Below are positions 12,701 through 25,535 of a DNA stretch of 64,000 nucleotides, one piece after another. The notes under the pieces were generated by a model that was given only the letters and a program-made list of their open reading frames with translations, searched no databases and was not told the origin of the DNA. The stretch comes from Branchiostoma floridae (lineage: Eukaryota; Chordata; Leptocardii; Amphioxiformes; Branchiostomatidae): assembly GCF_000003815.2 (NCBI RefSeq), contig NC_049980.1, positions 29,822,768 through 29,886,767 of the forward strand, in the 5' to 3' direction. How positions within the stretch are numbered: the stretch's first letter is position 1; each line of letters starts with the position of its first letter. Made by a program: the position numbers and the translations under genes.

Positions 12701-12862
12701 TACGACTGCAGTGTCGTAGACCATCGCTACCTCGGCCGGAAGCCTAGGGCGGACAAAGTCATGTCCTTCCCCTTGGGGAACTGGGTCTACATCCGGGAAC
12801 GTGCGGGGAACTCGTGCATGACGAGAATCTTGAAGAGAAGCTTTGAAATGCATCGGAGATGA
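9770..12862 (+). CDS. Large single-exon coiled-coil protein with five WW-containing repeats
   Basis: An uninterrupted 1030-residue frame whose first ATG follows two in-frame TAG codons, which fixes the start. Residues 1-130 are a charged coiled coil; about 295-500 are low-complexity Lys/Gly/Ser/Asp. Five repeats of about 65 residues lie at about 227-293, 506-573, 598-666, 710-777 and 823-885. The pattern is a leading helix, DILSGK, a VDNxE segment, P-x-x-YL, KMAGGKDLK, invariant WW, PEERE and a Gln/Lys-rich helix. Between repeats 3-4 and 4-5 there is a second shared unit (LDPxERxxRLR). Residues 886-1030 are more globular and unrelated. I do not recognise the family. High charge, no signal peptide and no membrane segment suggest a cytoplasmic or nuclear structural protein. 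The lack of introns beside multi-exon neighbours could mean retrogene origin or a large single coding exon. Confidence 0.85.
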   Translation: MLNQRARDARSPPPNVLLWHKFREERDVALQREVAAKDKEALTVYKSQETIGVLKEKAQRKDEENQMLSRKVRKLEKQKRKEESQRRKAQLKLQRELEKMRKLNKKLLGDVDVLQTTVSKQKRKLQKLKKGRLKAPNEDDEFGEIDLDLEEKISDDEFHEELGGDPGRRRSRGPRWNAQRRIEEGEENSSSDEGRGTAEDDNADSVSSRLGRNSAMAMHAEATKQEVSQNIARLQDILSGKIEGNVEDSMPEEYLEELRAMAGGMDLKQWWSKLTPEEREQKLKQLNKRVYKKKAKMAGILEEGASDDDDSGHGKTKGGIGKGGKSGGENKSRSRKSSKNRKKSGLGDDSDEETGSGPGKTRGRRKSSVRGKKDETDDDLKTSGKATRKGKGRRKGGGRTGSDGSDDSDEDNLGAMGGKKGKKKMGKKGKNGDGVLDSDGEDETSVGKANRGKKGSKLPPIRNKGRLGQLGDSDDSGQDGDGKDSGGLGRSKGRKKGVSKEKAKEISDNAKKIEDILSGKVKVDNIEDAIPSEYLEEMKKMAGGKDLKEWWESLDPEQREKQMQQLQRRMHHKEELRQEMETGKIAVPELSDEKVREISENVDKLHDILSGKVDVDNIEEAIPSEYLQELKKMAGGKDLKKWWENMDPKEREEKMRQLQKKMQQQEKLRLANDDMQDLDPAERHERLRAMEKEMRLQEAREAFQETAQNVAEKVGKIEDILSGKVNVDNLEEAMPKDYLDELRKMAGGKDIKQWWSSLKPEEREAKMAELQRKMYQKETMDAAKEQLKGLDPVEREMRLRELQREMQIEEAKHTAREKAVRSIVQNMEAILEGAADGNIEDVVPDHVLQEMRRLAGNQDLQTWWKNLSAEEKQNLLTTFERDIREDESLRKAIDDRVESMFRGLGPGGDALSQNNSLPAFLRHSGLLDDVISDVTEEMVLRGGDARNFRHRFSFGSLPPLTISLNKMGLGWGISPRTYDCSVVDHRYLGRKPRADKVMSFPLGNWVYIRERAGNSCMTRILKRSFEMHRR

Positions 12863-12973
12863 CTAAAATACACATGACTCTTTACCGTGTACTGAACTGT
12901 CTCTGGGTTTTGCTGTGTTTGCATGGACTGACGAACCCCTCAAAAACATGAAAGAAGTAAGCCTATAACAGTA

Positions 12974-13180
12974 GTTCACCTTTGTCCGCGGGGTAACCTA
13001 TATAAGTTGTTTTTAAAGACTGGGTATTGAGGGGTATCAAGTCCACAGACGATGGTTTCAAACTCAATATTTCAGAATACATGTATTGCAATTTGACACC
13101 ATCGTCAGTCAACTGATTTCCCAAAAATAACCAATGTTTCAAGACAACGGATATAGGTTACCCCGCAGATAAAGGTGAAC
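12974..13180. repeat. Inverted-repeat element in the 3' UTR of the 9770 gene
   Basis: The arms GTTCACCTTTGTCCGCGGGG and its complement near 13158-13180 extend to about 40 bp through GTAACCTATAT. It lies between the stop codon and the AATAAA signal, so it would be transcribed and could form a hairpin in the 3' UTR. Confidence 0.7.
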
Positions 13181-13406
13181 AGGCGTTACAACCGCATGCC
13201 CTTCCATTACCACAAATGTGATCAAAAATGGATATGGTCTTCACAACATGACATATCAGGCAGCTCAGGATCAGCACAACAGTTTTATTCTGTTATCTAA
13301 TTTATTTTCTTAAGCTTGACGAGGACATTGAATTTGTATGTATTGATGTTTGTGTGACTGGTGTACATGCTATTTTTCGTTGTTGCGATTATATGACTTC
13401 TGAGTG

Positions 13407-13412
13407 AATAAA
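13407..13412 (+). terminator. Candidate poly(A) signal of the 9770 gene
   Basis: AATAAA lies about 545 bp after the stop codon and is followed by T/GT-rich sequence. Confidence 0.55.
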
Positions 13413-14215
13413 GGACATTTATGATTGAATTTCGTTTCGTCGTATTTAAGTGTTTGATTGTGCCAAATGCCGCTAGTGAAATAATTGCTACTTCTGCTTA
13501 GGTCAGCCTTGTTAAGCTTCAGCACACTAATGCATATAGGGTTGGGCAGTAGGGAGAACGTTAAACTTGAAACTGCTGTAAAGTAACGCGGTTTCCAGGC
13601 ATTGTATCTCGCAATGCAATTGTGATAAAACGTTTTAAAGTCATTCCGTCATTTTTCTTCTTCGTGGATGGTACTACAGCGACGTTTGTCGGATAATGGA
13701 AGTACTGCAATTTCGGTTCGACTATTCAACGCTATATGAATAGTGCATAGTCCATAAAACTATACATGTATTCTAAACTGTTAAACATTACAATGTCGGA
13801 CATGAGCGTAAAATAAAAATTACTGTCCAAGCGTGTGTTGTATAATGACAGCAACTACAACACTGAAACTAGAATAGGGCTTACTCCATGCAGTCATAGA
13901 TAACTGTCTGAGGTCACCACCAAGGCACCAACCACAACGGTTACAGCGGTTTTGCTCCACATGACTAGCTCATTTACACGGCAACTCTCGTAGTGGTCCT
14001 TCGCTTTAAGCTTTCACCGACATTGTTGAGTTAAGGGAATAATTGGAGTTCTTCAATAGTAACTCACGATCGTTGTCTGTGTTATCAAGGCAGTCGTCTT
14101 CTCGTGTCAAGGGAGACTGGTGGTTCAGATCAGATGTCAACTGGACCGGCTTTGATGTAGAGATGGCATCTTTCGCGGGTGTACTGTCGGAGTTCTTGAA
14201 GCCAGCCACAACGCC
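13413..14215. other. Intergenic; possible 3' UTR of the minus-strand gene
   Basis: No supported coding region. A minus-strand open frame at 14006-14209 directly beyond the stop of the type II gene might be a further exon reached by splicing, but I see no convincing donor and acceptor pair. Confidence 0.3.
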
Positions 14216-15509
14216 TTATTCGACATTCGGCGAAACCGAATTGGGTAGATGACTGTGGCGGCGACCTTCATCTTCGATAACTGACTCGTCGATCCTGTTT
14301 TCCTTCCGTCCTTTGGTGATGTACTTGCCCGTATCCTGGTCTTGGGGAATTCCAACTAGACCTTGGTGCAACTTGGTGCTCTCAGAGAAGCAGTGGTTGG
14401 ATCCAGTGGTCAGGTCTGAACCATTGATGATAGCACCCGGCTCACGGTCAGAGAAGTGGACCTCACGCGTATGGTGTTTCTGGGCGTAGGGACGGACCAT
14501 ATTCACTGGAGGCAGCTCGTCTATGTGCCTTTCCCAACTTCCAGAAATTGACGTTTCCGTGTTGTTGACTATTTTCGCGACACGGGGTGGCGTTGGGCCC
14601 TTCAAGTGGTTTTTCAGCCAAATCATAGGAAGAGAACCACTCGACGTTTCCTTCCAGCCGTAAGGAACGCGGTGATCATCATGAGTGCCGTCCTCAGCAG
14701 GTGTGGGCTCCAGGCGGAGCAGAGTGTTTTCTCCGGCACGTGCGGAGTGCATCACGTCTGCAGCAGCCTCCGAGTCAGCACCGGTGTGGGAGGGGGGCTG
14801 CACGGTCAGAGTCATGGCAGCACTCTGAAACAAAAGTTTTATCATAGCATGCTAGCAGATAGCGTGACAATCAAGGCACAAAATTTGCTTTACTATCCAT
14901 CAGAAACTGAATAGGAATGTATAGTTCTAACCTGTGCTACTGTTTTAACAAGCTGCGTTTTAGCATCAGCATTACCTCGTAGGTATTACCTCGTACTTCT
15001 AAAGGTCTCATTTCAATCATTGTTAACCGCACTGTGCCATCACGTCTTTGTTTACTAATAATTCATGACATTCATGATGACATTCATGACGAATTTGAGT
15101 CTTTGCACGTATTGTCCAACTGGGGTTTCCAGACGTTATATTGCCAAAAGGACACCTGACTATAGGTACATACGACACTCCAAGGAGGTTGTATGATCTC
15201 ATATCAAACCTCCTTGGACACTCCTTTAAAGATCAGCTTAGTATGTATGAACAGTGATTTGCAGGTAGGAGGATCATCCTTTAGCGACTCGTCTACCATT
15301 GTCTACATCTAACAGGGAACGGCCTTGGTGGGGAAATATTCTAATCCCTAGTGACCTACCGTTAGAGCCACAAGCAGCAGCATCGTAAACACAGCAGCTT
15401 TAGATAACCACCAGCGTCCCTCTCGCGAGTCGTCGTCGCCGTCAAAGGAAGGAAAGGCGACCGCTTGGGACGGTCGGCGTCGTCGCCTGCTAGTGCGTCG
15501 TCTCGACAT
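14216..15509 (-). CDS. Putative type II membrane protein, two exons
   Basis: Exon 1 is 15509-15360 and exon 2 is 14824-14216. They join in phase 0: donor ACG|GTAGGT and acceptor CTTTTGTTTCAG|AGT on the minus strand. The 252-residue product begins MSRRRTSRRRRR, has a Ser/Asp/Arg segment, then a signal-anchor (AAVFTMLLLVALT at about 38-50, extended by exon 2). A hydrophilic portion of about 200 residues with N-glycosylation sequons (NNT, NGS) follows. Arg-rich cytosolic N-terminus, single anchor and long stem is the layout of Golgi type II enzymes or lumenal anchored proteins. No catalytic domain is seen, so a downstream exon may be missing or this may be a non-enzyme. The family is not recognised. 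The start region is partly duplicated at 25512-25535. Confidence 0.5.
15180..15217. repeat. Small foldback (CCAAGGAGGTT arms)
   Basis: CCAAGGAGGTT and AACCTCCTTGG surround a short loop, in the intron of the type II gene. Similar AAGGAGGTT foldbacks occur at about 19257-19300 and 19550-19590, so it is a small dispersed family. Confidence 0.6.
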
Positions 15510-17294
15510 CCTGACGTAACTCAGAACCAAACTAAAGCGAACGGGGGACTTCAAGTATGTGTCTGCCGCTCTGATAGTAGCTATGGTATTAAACACGTCG
15601 TGTTCGATCGGCGTTGTTAGGATGGAACGCGTGAAGGTTTTCAGTTCTAGAACACCACGAGTCATGACAGAGCAGAAGCGCCATCCAGTGACGGGTGACG
15701 GCACTCCAGCCAGTGAGCAGTGGTCATGACGGTGCTGAAGCGCCTTCCAGTGACGGTACTCCAGTTAGTCAATTTCTATCGTGATACAGTCTGTGATCAG
15801 TACCCTTTCTAGGCTTCAAAAGGTGGCACCACCGTCTTTTAAGCGAGACGCTGCCAAATATTTGAACGACCTTCAAGGCGTTGGGTAATGTTGAAGTTAC
15901 TGTATTCAGCCGTCGAATCGGACAATCTTTGAAATTTGCGGGGCCGCTGATATTTCGTCTTTCGATATTTCACAAAATTAAGATTTAGATTAAACAGCCG
16001 TAGGTCGGATATCGAAAGGAATTGCGCCTTTATTTTCGTTGTGCTGCCCCACGTTGCACTGCTTCTGCAGATTCCGTAGGCTTGTATACAAGCGCATAGC
16101 CTCATATACTGTGATCGCCCAGTACATGATAGTAGTTATTGTATGCCTGAAACAGTCGCTCGCCGTCCTTGTGTTTTTCCGTGGAAAGTTCAAGTATCAA
16201 TCAAGCATTACGTTGGTAAATAGGAATTAAGTGACCTACTGCGAATCTAACAGCCCCTTCATCTGTTTAGTCGGGCCGTACGTGTTAATTTTTTCAAGGT
16301 AATGACTAGTGAACAAAAAGACAGAGTGGTTTGGGTAGGTGTTGTGTGACTTGCTTTTGGATTGTAAAGGCGGGGGTTAGCGCGAACGCAGACCCCCACT
16401 ATCATAAATTACGCAGCCGAGTTACCCGCATTTGGGGTAATCGCAAGGGTCAACCCAACCGGAGTGCAATGGTCGGGCCTCGCCCTGGACGGACGTCCTT
16501 CGTGATCAACGTGCCATCTCTGCCAGGTAAGTATGCCCTCCCAACGGCCTCTGAAAAGCCCAGTCGCACCACTAATTAATTCGATTAGAGGTCTTCTTAC
16601 ACGGATTATTTGTTGCACTGAGGGCGCTTCAATACAGATCTGAGCCCAGTTGTTTCCCAACAGGACAGAAACATTCTTCATGAAATATTCGACATAGTGA
16701 TCTGAGGCGAAATTCCCAACATTATTTCCTATTTCAAGGGGGAAAATGACCTCTCCAGTCAGCTTCTGACGTTACCTGGCGCTAATCAACATAATCTATG
16801 CGTGACGATGACGTCACGGCGCCACACCTGTTGCTTCACCTGTCTTCACTTTCAACTCATTCCGCTATGTGGCGCTTCTGCAACCACAGGTGGGCAATGA
16901 GTGCAGACAATGACATTCTCTAAATATTTAACAACCGCAGTCAGCTGTTATTATATACATCCTGAGTTATTAACGTCATATAAAAATCAACGATATAAGT
17001 AGATGACATAGATTTCTATGCATATGATCATGAATGTGACGCGTACGGCTCCCAACGCTGAGTCCCTCTGTGCCTGGCTGAAGGCCTGTCTTGGTGACCC
17101 TAGCCCTGATGGGGTTATTGTTCTTTGGGGGTAGTACTAATGAAGATGTAGATGAATATAAGACATAAACAATACAAGATTAAAGGAAAGGTGTGATAAA
17201 AAGGAAAATACTTGCCAAGAGTACACTCAATGTCTTCTATGACAGGAGAAGAGGGCATGAAGGGAGGTCGTTCTTGACATACACAGGAGCGACA

Positions 17295-18404
17295 TAGCCT
17301 CCTTCACCGGCCTCTCTCTGGGAAGCTTGGCAATTTTTTTTTGGGGGGGGGGGGTGCCGTTAGGTCGATTCGCGATTTTTAACCGGTAATATGCCGGGAA
17401 AGGAATATATGCCGGGAAAGGAATATACACCGGAAAGCTTGTACGGGCTAGGCGAAATCGGCTTCCCAGTAGGCCTGCTACTTGTCGCTATCTACAAAGC
17501 CCCATTAAAAAACACTTATCACCGTTTGGTATGGATGTGCGAACTTCCCGTCATAAACGCGTCCAGCACTGGCAGCCCGGCACACCCCCCGTTGCGCGAT
17601 GACCCGTAACTTTGTAACGGTCACGCATTTCAAAACAAGGCTCATTTGAAAACGAGTACTTACCGTAGAAAAACTCCGCTGAAACTTCCCATTATGTACG
17701 AAAGAGCTTCCCCGAGTTCAGGGAAGGACAATCCCTGGCCATTGCTGCGGTCTGCAAAGGCAATGATTGTTTTGTTGGCCTTGCTACAGGCCAAGGCAAG
17801 TCGATCTGCTATCAGATTTGCCCGTCGATTGCCAGAGAACTCGACCATGGTCATAGTCATCTCGCCACTTCATGCCCTTGTTGCTGATCAGGCAAGGCTT
17901 GTTTGCACTACGTGTGGGAAATCCACTGGAAAAAATGTGGTACACTGATCTGAAATGTAAGTTTTGCACGTGTATCAATTCAGGAAAACTGTTGTATCAA
18001 TTATTGTGACTCTGGAAGTGACAAAGGCAGGCAGCGTGTGCACGGTTTCCGGTAACGTTACGTAGGTTTGTGGCACGCTTCGGGGTGGCCGTGCACTATT
18101 AACGTTGAAGTGTGAATTACTTCTCGCGGCAGTGTGAATAACTTCTCGCGAATACATTAATTGGCCGTCTGAAAGGCATTCTTAATCATTATTGCGTTTG
18201 TAGATAGCGACAAGTAGCAGGCCTACTGGGAAGCCGATTTCGCCTAGCCCGTACAAGCTTTCCGGTGTATATTCCTTTCCCGGCATATTTTCCTCTCCCA
18301 GCATATTCCCGGTTAAAAATCGCGAATCGACCTAACGGCACCCCCCCCCCCCCCCAAAAAAAAAAAATTGCCAAGCTTCCCAGAGAGGCCGGTGAAGGAG
18401 GCTA
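17295..18404 (+). mobile_element. MULE-like (Pack-MULE-like) element, copy 1
   Basis: A 1110-bp element with TIRs of about 204 bp (17295-17498) and 208 bp (18197-18404), starting TAGCCTCCTTCACCGG. A perfect 9-bp target duplication GGAGCGACA flanks it (17286-17294 and 18405-18413). Each TIR contains a homopolymer T/G tract of variable length. No transposase is present. The inside carries a RecQ-helicase gene fragment. Long TIRs, 9-bp TSD and a captured gene piece are hallmarks of Mutator-like (Pack-MULE) elements; the superfamily call is inference. Copy 2 is at 36214-37319 in reverse orientation. Confidence 0.82.
17669..17956 (+). pseudogene. RecQ-family helicase fragment captured in the MULE-like element
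   Basis: One frame reads FPEFREGQ (RecQ motif 0) and [11 protein letters not shown] (Walker A / motif I). After a single frameshift near 17825-17845 another frame reads [15 protein letters not shown] (motif Ia). A third frame ([20 protein letters not shown]) runs to a splice-donor-like AAAT|GTAAGT. An acceptor-like TAG precedes the start, so the piece looks like one captured exon with splice sites. Frameshifts make it non-coding for helicase. The same breaks occur in the copy at 36660-36947. Confidence 0.75.
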
Positions 18405-20365
18405 GGAGCGACACCGGAGCGATCGCGGACGGGAAACGGTTGAAAAACTTTCGACGTTTGTCATCTCTGCTGATAATGACCGGCAAAACCACGTCTGCAA
18501 AACTATAACAATGTCAGTATAAATGTACTTGAGTCAGAGAGGCCGCAGACAAATCTAGCATTGAAGAGGACCAGTGGGGAAAATGATGTTTTTTGTTGTT
18601 GGTTTGGGAACAATGCATTGGTAGGTACATCTGTTTGACGTATGAATCTGCGTCAGCTATCTTTCATTACTTGATTAATTAACGTGATAATTATCGGTAA
18701 GAAAAACTCCAGCACAAAATGGAATGTGCTGCCTGATTTGCATGTGACAGGGAATGATCAGAGCAGCATGGCCGACATTTGAATATCAAAGGTCCGTCTC
18801 CAACAAGAGTCAAAGTATTATGCCCAAAAAATTTTTACCGGCTTTCTTTACCTTGGGTCTGCTCGTTAAACTCCAAACTCCGAGCTTGAGGAGGTGTTCT
18901 CTCGGGTCTGGACCAGCCGGAGGAGCTGCCCTCTCGAATCCACGTAGAAATTCCAGGGAGTAGGTAACCACTGTTGCGCCGCCAGGCAGCCCATGTCTTT
19001 GTTGGATCGTCGACACCAGAAAACGATGAAGTCCAACAATACAGCCCAAAGAGTTGCAACGAGAACAGTCCCTAATTGCTCATAAGGCGTCAAGGAACCG
19101 TCATAGTACACTACGACCAGACACATCGTTTAAAATACTGATAAAACTCTGATAGAGACGGGGCGATGCATAACCGCGCCTGAAATACAACTAGCTTCGA
19201 AGCGCCACCTATTGACGAATGTGAAATACTGCGCGGTGTAGCACGTTATAAAAAAGCAAGGAGGTTTTAGGAAGATACTAGTAACCTCCTTCAGTGTCCT
19301 TGATAAAAGTAAAGGCGCGGTTCCTTTCGATGTGCAAACTGTTTTTTTTAATCGTGTATAATTATTATTTGCACGAAAATGTAGATAATAGGACACAGTG
19401 TCAGTGGATGATCCTTTCACCCGAAGTACCCACCCGACCGAGGTATCATCCTGCCCGACTCACCGGAGGGCTGGGACCGAGTTCTGGGACCACGCGCACG
19501 GAACCCGGTTTGAGGCTTCCAGTGACTCTAGCACCTCCCTAGCTTGGTTGGTTTATCAAGGGGGTTTTATCAACCTCCTTGGCTTAATAAAAGACAAAGA
19601 AAATGTGAACTACATAGTGAAATAATCTTTACATCACCCATCTTCCACACTTTCCTTCTTTTCCATACAAGGTACTTGTAGACGGTAAATTCATCTTAGC
19701 TAAGAACTTCTAAACGTTATGTTTTCGGTAGCGTTTGAACGTGTGTATGACGTGTATGTGTGTGTGCTTGTGGATGGACAGCATAACTATAGAAGGCCTG
19801 GATGGATTGTCTTAATATCTGGTATGTGGGTACGTCTTGTTTACTGTTATAATTCCAAATGGTCGAAGAAAATAAACTCATGCTACACCAGCAGTGAATC
19901 ATCCCTTTAAATATGACTGACAAGGCCATTGACATCACTGTTTATAACCTATGCTCTAGTTTTTGGACAACCGTCTCCACCAGAAAGTGCCACGTACCCC
20001 TTCCCTGTGCCAGGAGTTATATTTATACTCATCACCCATACTCTAATGTCATCGCCCCGACCTTGTGAAACATCATGGCAGCATCTCTTCCGGACTTAAC
20101 ATTTCAGTCATGCCTACACCCTTCTCAAATAACCGAAGAGAATCCAAATTCTGGGACACAGGCGTGTCACAATGCAGAGTTCATACTTAGTGCGTGATTT
20201 ATGAAATTCTAGGGGTACTTAGCTTTCCTAGTTCAATAGCTTATAACTGTCTTCCATCCAGTGGAAACTGAAAAGTACAGCGGGGAAAATCAGGGTAGTT
20301 CAGTCAGAACATACATGTAGCTAAGAAATCTTCACAATACTGCAGTATCTTGCCCTTTCAGAGAG

Positions 20366-20475
20366 CTAGAGAGGGGGGGTAGAAGAGGGAGAGAGACAGA
20401 GGAAGACGAAGAGAGATAGAGGAAGACGAAGAGAGATGGCAAAAGATAGAGGGGATTTAGAGAGAGACAGAGGGA
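20366..20475. repeat. GA-rich low-complexity tract
   Basis: Purine-rich sequence with imperfect GAGAGATAGAGGAAGAC units, inside the copy-A-specific segment. Confidence 0.7.
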
Positions 20476-20929
20476 CAAATAATCTTAAATTCTTAGATTT
20501 TTACAAGGTAACGAAGACAGAAACAGGCATGCCACAGATGAAACTGATATCACTGAGTCAGCATGAATTTTCAAATTTTGATACATCAATACATAGTGAA
20601 ACTGCAAGGTAGGAAGTCTTCGACTATCGATGAAATTATGAAAGATACACTACATTAAAAAAAAGGTAAAAATACAAATCTCTGGGGGATGGGTCGCTGA
20701 TCCGTATTCGAAATCATGGTATGTGACCATGCCACATACCACTTTGGATAATGATTTATATTTTGGATATGACCCCCCCCACCCCCCCCCCCCAATCTGT
20801 ACTTTGCCATGTGTAATAGTTGTTATTTGGCAGTGTACACAATTCTGACACTTCAGTTTTTCTTTTGTACACCCAGCTTCATCTTTGCTCTGTGTAGCAA
20901 GAAAGATTGATATCTAAAGAAGAGTAGCC

Positions 20930-21036
20930 TGAGTGCCAGCCTCCGTAGTGACCACTGGCTCAATCCTTTTGCTTGCTAATTTGTGGTTAGCAAGCAAAAG
21001 GATTGAGCCAGCAGTCACTACGGAGGATGGCACTCA
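20930..21036. repeat. Foldback element with ~48-bp arms
   Basis: The left arm contains CTCCGTAGTGAC and CTCAATCCTTTTGCTTGCTA; the right arm is their complement, separated by a loop of only about 10 bases. It lies just beyond the poly(A) signal of FEM1B copy A. Confidence 0.8.
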
Positions 21037-21080
21037 AGCTTAGACAAGAGACACAGACACAAGAAGAGATTCCTTCAGCT

Positions 21081-21086
21081 TTTATT
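21081..21086 (-). terminator. Poly(A) signal of FEM1B-like copy A
   Basis: TTTATT on the plus strand (AATAAA on the minus strand) about 425 bp past the stop codon. The same signal and context (TTTATTGAGAGCTTTGCCTC) are conserved in copy B at 27088, which supports use. Confidence 0.6.
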
Positions 21087-21510
21087 GAGAGCTTTGCCTC
21101 ACAAAGGACAAGTTAATACTAAGTTTATACTCTGAAATTATATACCTCATATATGCACCAGATATTAATATACATCAGAATCATACTTAATGAAGTTATC
21201 ACAGTTTTGAGAGAAAATGTTTTTAGCAATGATGGAATAGATTCAATTTTTACACAAATGTAAACTTTTCTTCCTTTTTAGTGCTAAACTGAAGACTGAT
21301 GATTTGTTTAGTCCATGCAACAATATAGAAATCTATCGCCAGGCAATATGACATAGCTAAGGATAGCATAATAAGATTAGAACTCTTCTTAAAGAATTGG
21401 TAATGCAGATAAGTATCTCACCACTTTGAAAATGGCCTATATATGTACATGTATATTCATATCTTCATGAGGCAGTTTTCTATCACTCAGATAGACTGAC
21501 GGAGGGTTTA

Positions 21511-24761
<3,251 letters not shown>

Positions 24762-25305
24762 CTTTTCCCTGGCTACTCCCAGCGCAATCTAAGCGAGGGT
24801 TTTCACTTATATAAGATAATATTTGGCCGTCTTTCCCAGCTGTTGCTATCGGCCAAAAAACATGGCGATTCTCTAAATTTTTCTTTTGGAAGAGCGCATT
24901 TAAACGTTTCCATTGATGACGTGTATGCCACCCAGGATATTGCGTAACGATGACTAATACATTGCTAACAATAGAAAAAATAATAAACAGTTTTGATATT
25001 TTTGGCAAACTGAAACATAAATAGACATTTCACTGGCGGACGTGCCTTGTGTGTTATTTTTGTTTGCGTGTCCTTGCCGTCAGTGGGAAAACACCCCCTC
25101 ACGAAATGACGTTTTTCCGACCAATGGTAGAGCGTGGTGAAAACGAGGCTACGAGAAGGCCTCACCTGATTTCTTTACCGAGAGTATTCCCACCTCCACC
25201 TTTGGGGTCTACATTGTACTTGCAAGGACGTTTCCAAGCAAATAGCAAGTTTTTAGTGGTAGAATGCTTGGGTAACTATTAAACGTGGCGAAAGTTATGG
25301 GAGAA
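24762..25305. promoter_or_regulatory. Promoter region of FEM1B copy A (duplicate of the FEM1B-CLN6 intergenic promoter)
   Basis: About 450 bp upstream of the FEM1B start matches the corresponding copy B region. Elements kept in both are a CCAAT box in CGACCAATGG/TGACCAATGG (25119-25128), an AAATGACGT CRE-like site (about 25104-25112), a second TGATGACGT near 24914 and the block AGAGCGCATTTAAACGTTT. Conservation in otherwise diverged sequence suggests function. There is no CLN6 exon on this side, so only the FEM1B direction has a gene. Confidence 0.5.
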
Positions 25306-25511
25306 ACGTTACGGGAGCCCCTAAGTCTAAGTAAAGTTATTTATCAAAGTGCTGACCTGCCCCCTTTCCATTTACTCTCCAGGTAGAGGTTAACGTTAAC
25401 GTTAGGCTCCGGCTGTTTTTTTAGTCGTTTTTATCGGGCTTTCTATTTTGTACTGACTGTATCTTGCCGGCCAAGAACGTCCTGATCTTGCTGTGTTCGG
25501 CCTATATATAA
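25306..25511. other. Junction between duplication copies A and B
   Basis: A short stretch between the end of the copy A promoter and the beginning of copy B. It contains a GTTAGGCTCCGGCTG repeat copy and tandem GTTAAC motifs, plausible remnants of the recombination or of an insertion at the breakpoint. Confidence 0.4.
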
Positions 25512-25535
25512 TAGGCTCGTGCGTCGTCTCGACAT
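25512..25535 (-). pseudogene. Relic of the type II membrane gene start
   Basis: The minus strand reads MSRRRTS and then diverges from the parental exon at 15509-15360. Upstream sequence is similar to the parental gene for more than 100 bp. It is a start codon left behind by the duplication breakpoint, with no remaining gene. Confidence 0.55.

Larger units (their letters stand above)
16735..20740. other. ~4 kb present only in copy A of the duplication
   Basis: Sequence before it (ATTATTTCCTATTT at about 16720) and after it (TTTGGATAATGATTTATATT at about 20743) is contiguous in copy B at about 26870-26910. It holds the MULE-like element, AAGGAGGTT foldbacks, a GA-rich tract and no supported gene. 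It is either a composite insertion in A or a deletion in B. Open frames on both strands near 18750-19130 have no domain match or splice support. Confidence 0.6.

Noticed and set aside
16331-16579. Open frame with YHKLRSRVTRIWGNRKG, repeated at 26511-26828
   Set aside because: The similarity is explained by the segmental duplication; the frame is broken differently in the second copy and no domain is recognised. It may be a repeat family.
18866-19126. Minus-strand frame with a hydrophobic stretch (VLVATLWAVLLDFIVFW)
   Set aside because: No homology recognised, overlapping frames on both strands are equally open, and splice signals are weak; it lies in a copy-A-only block.
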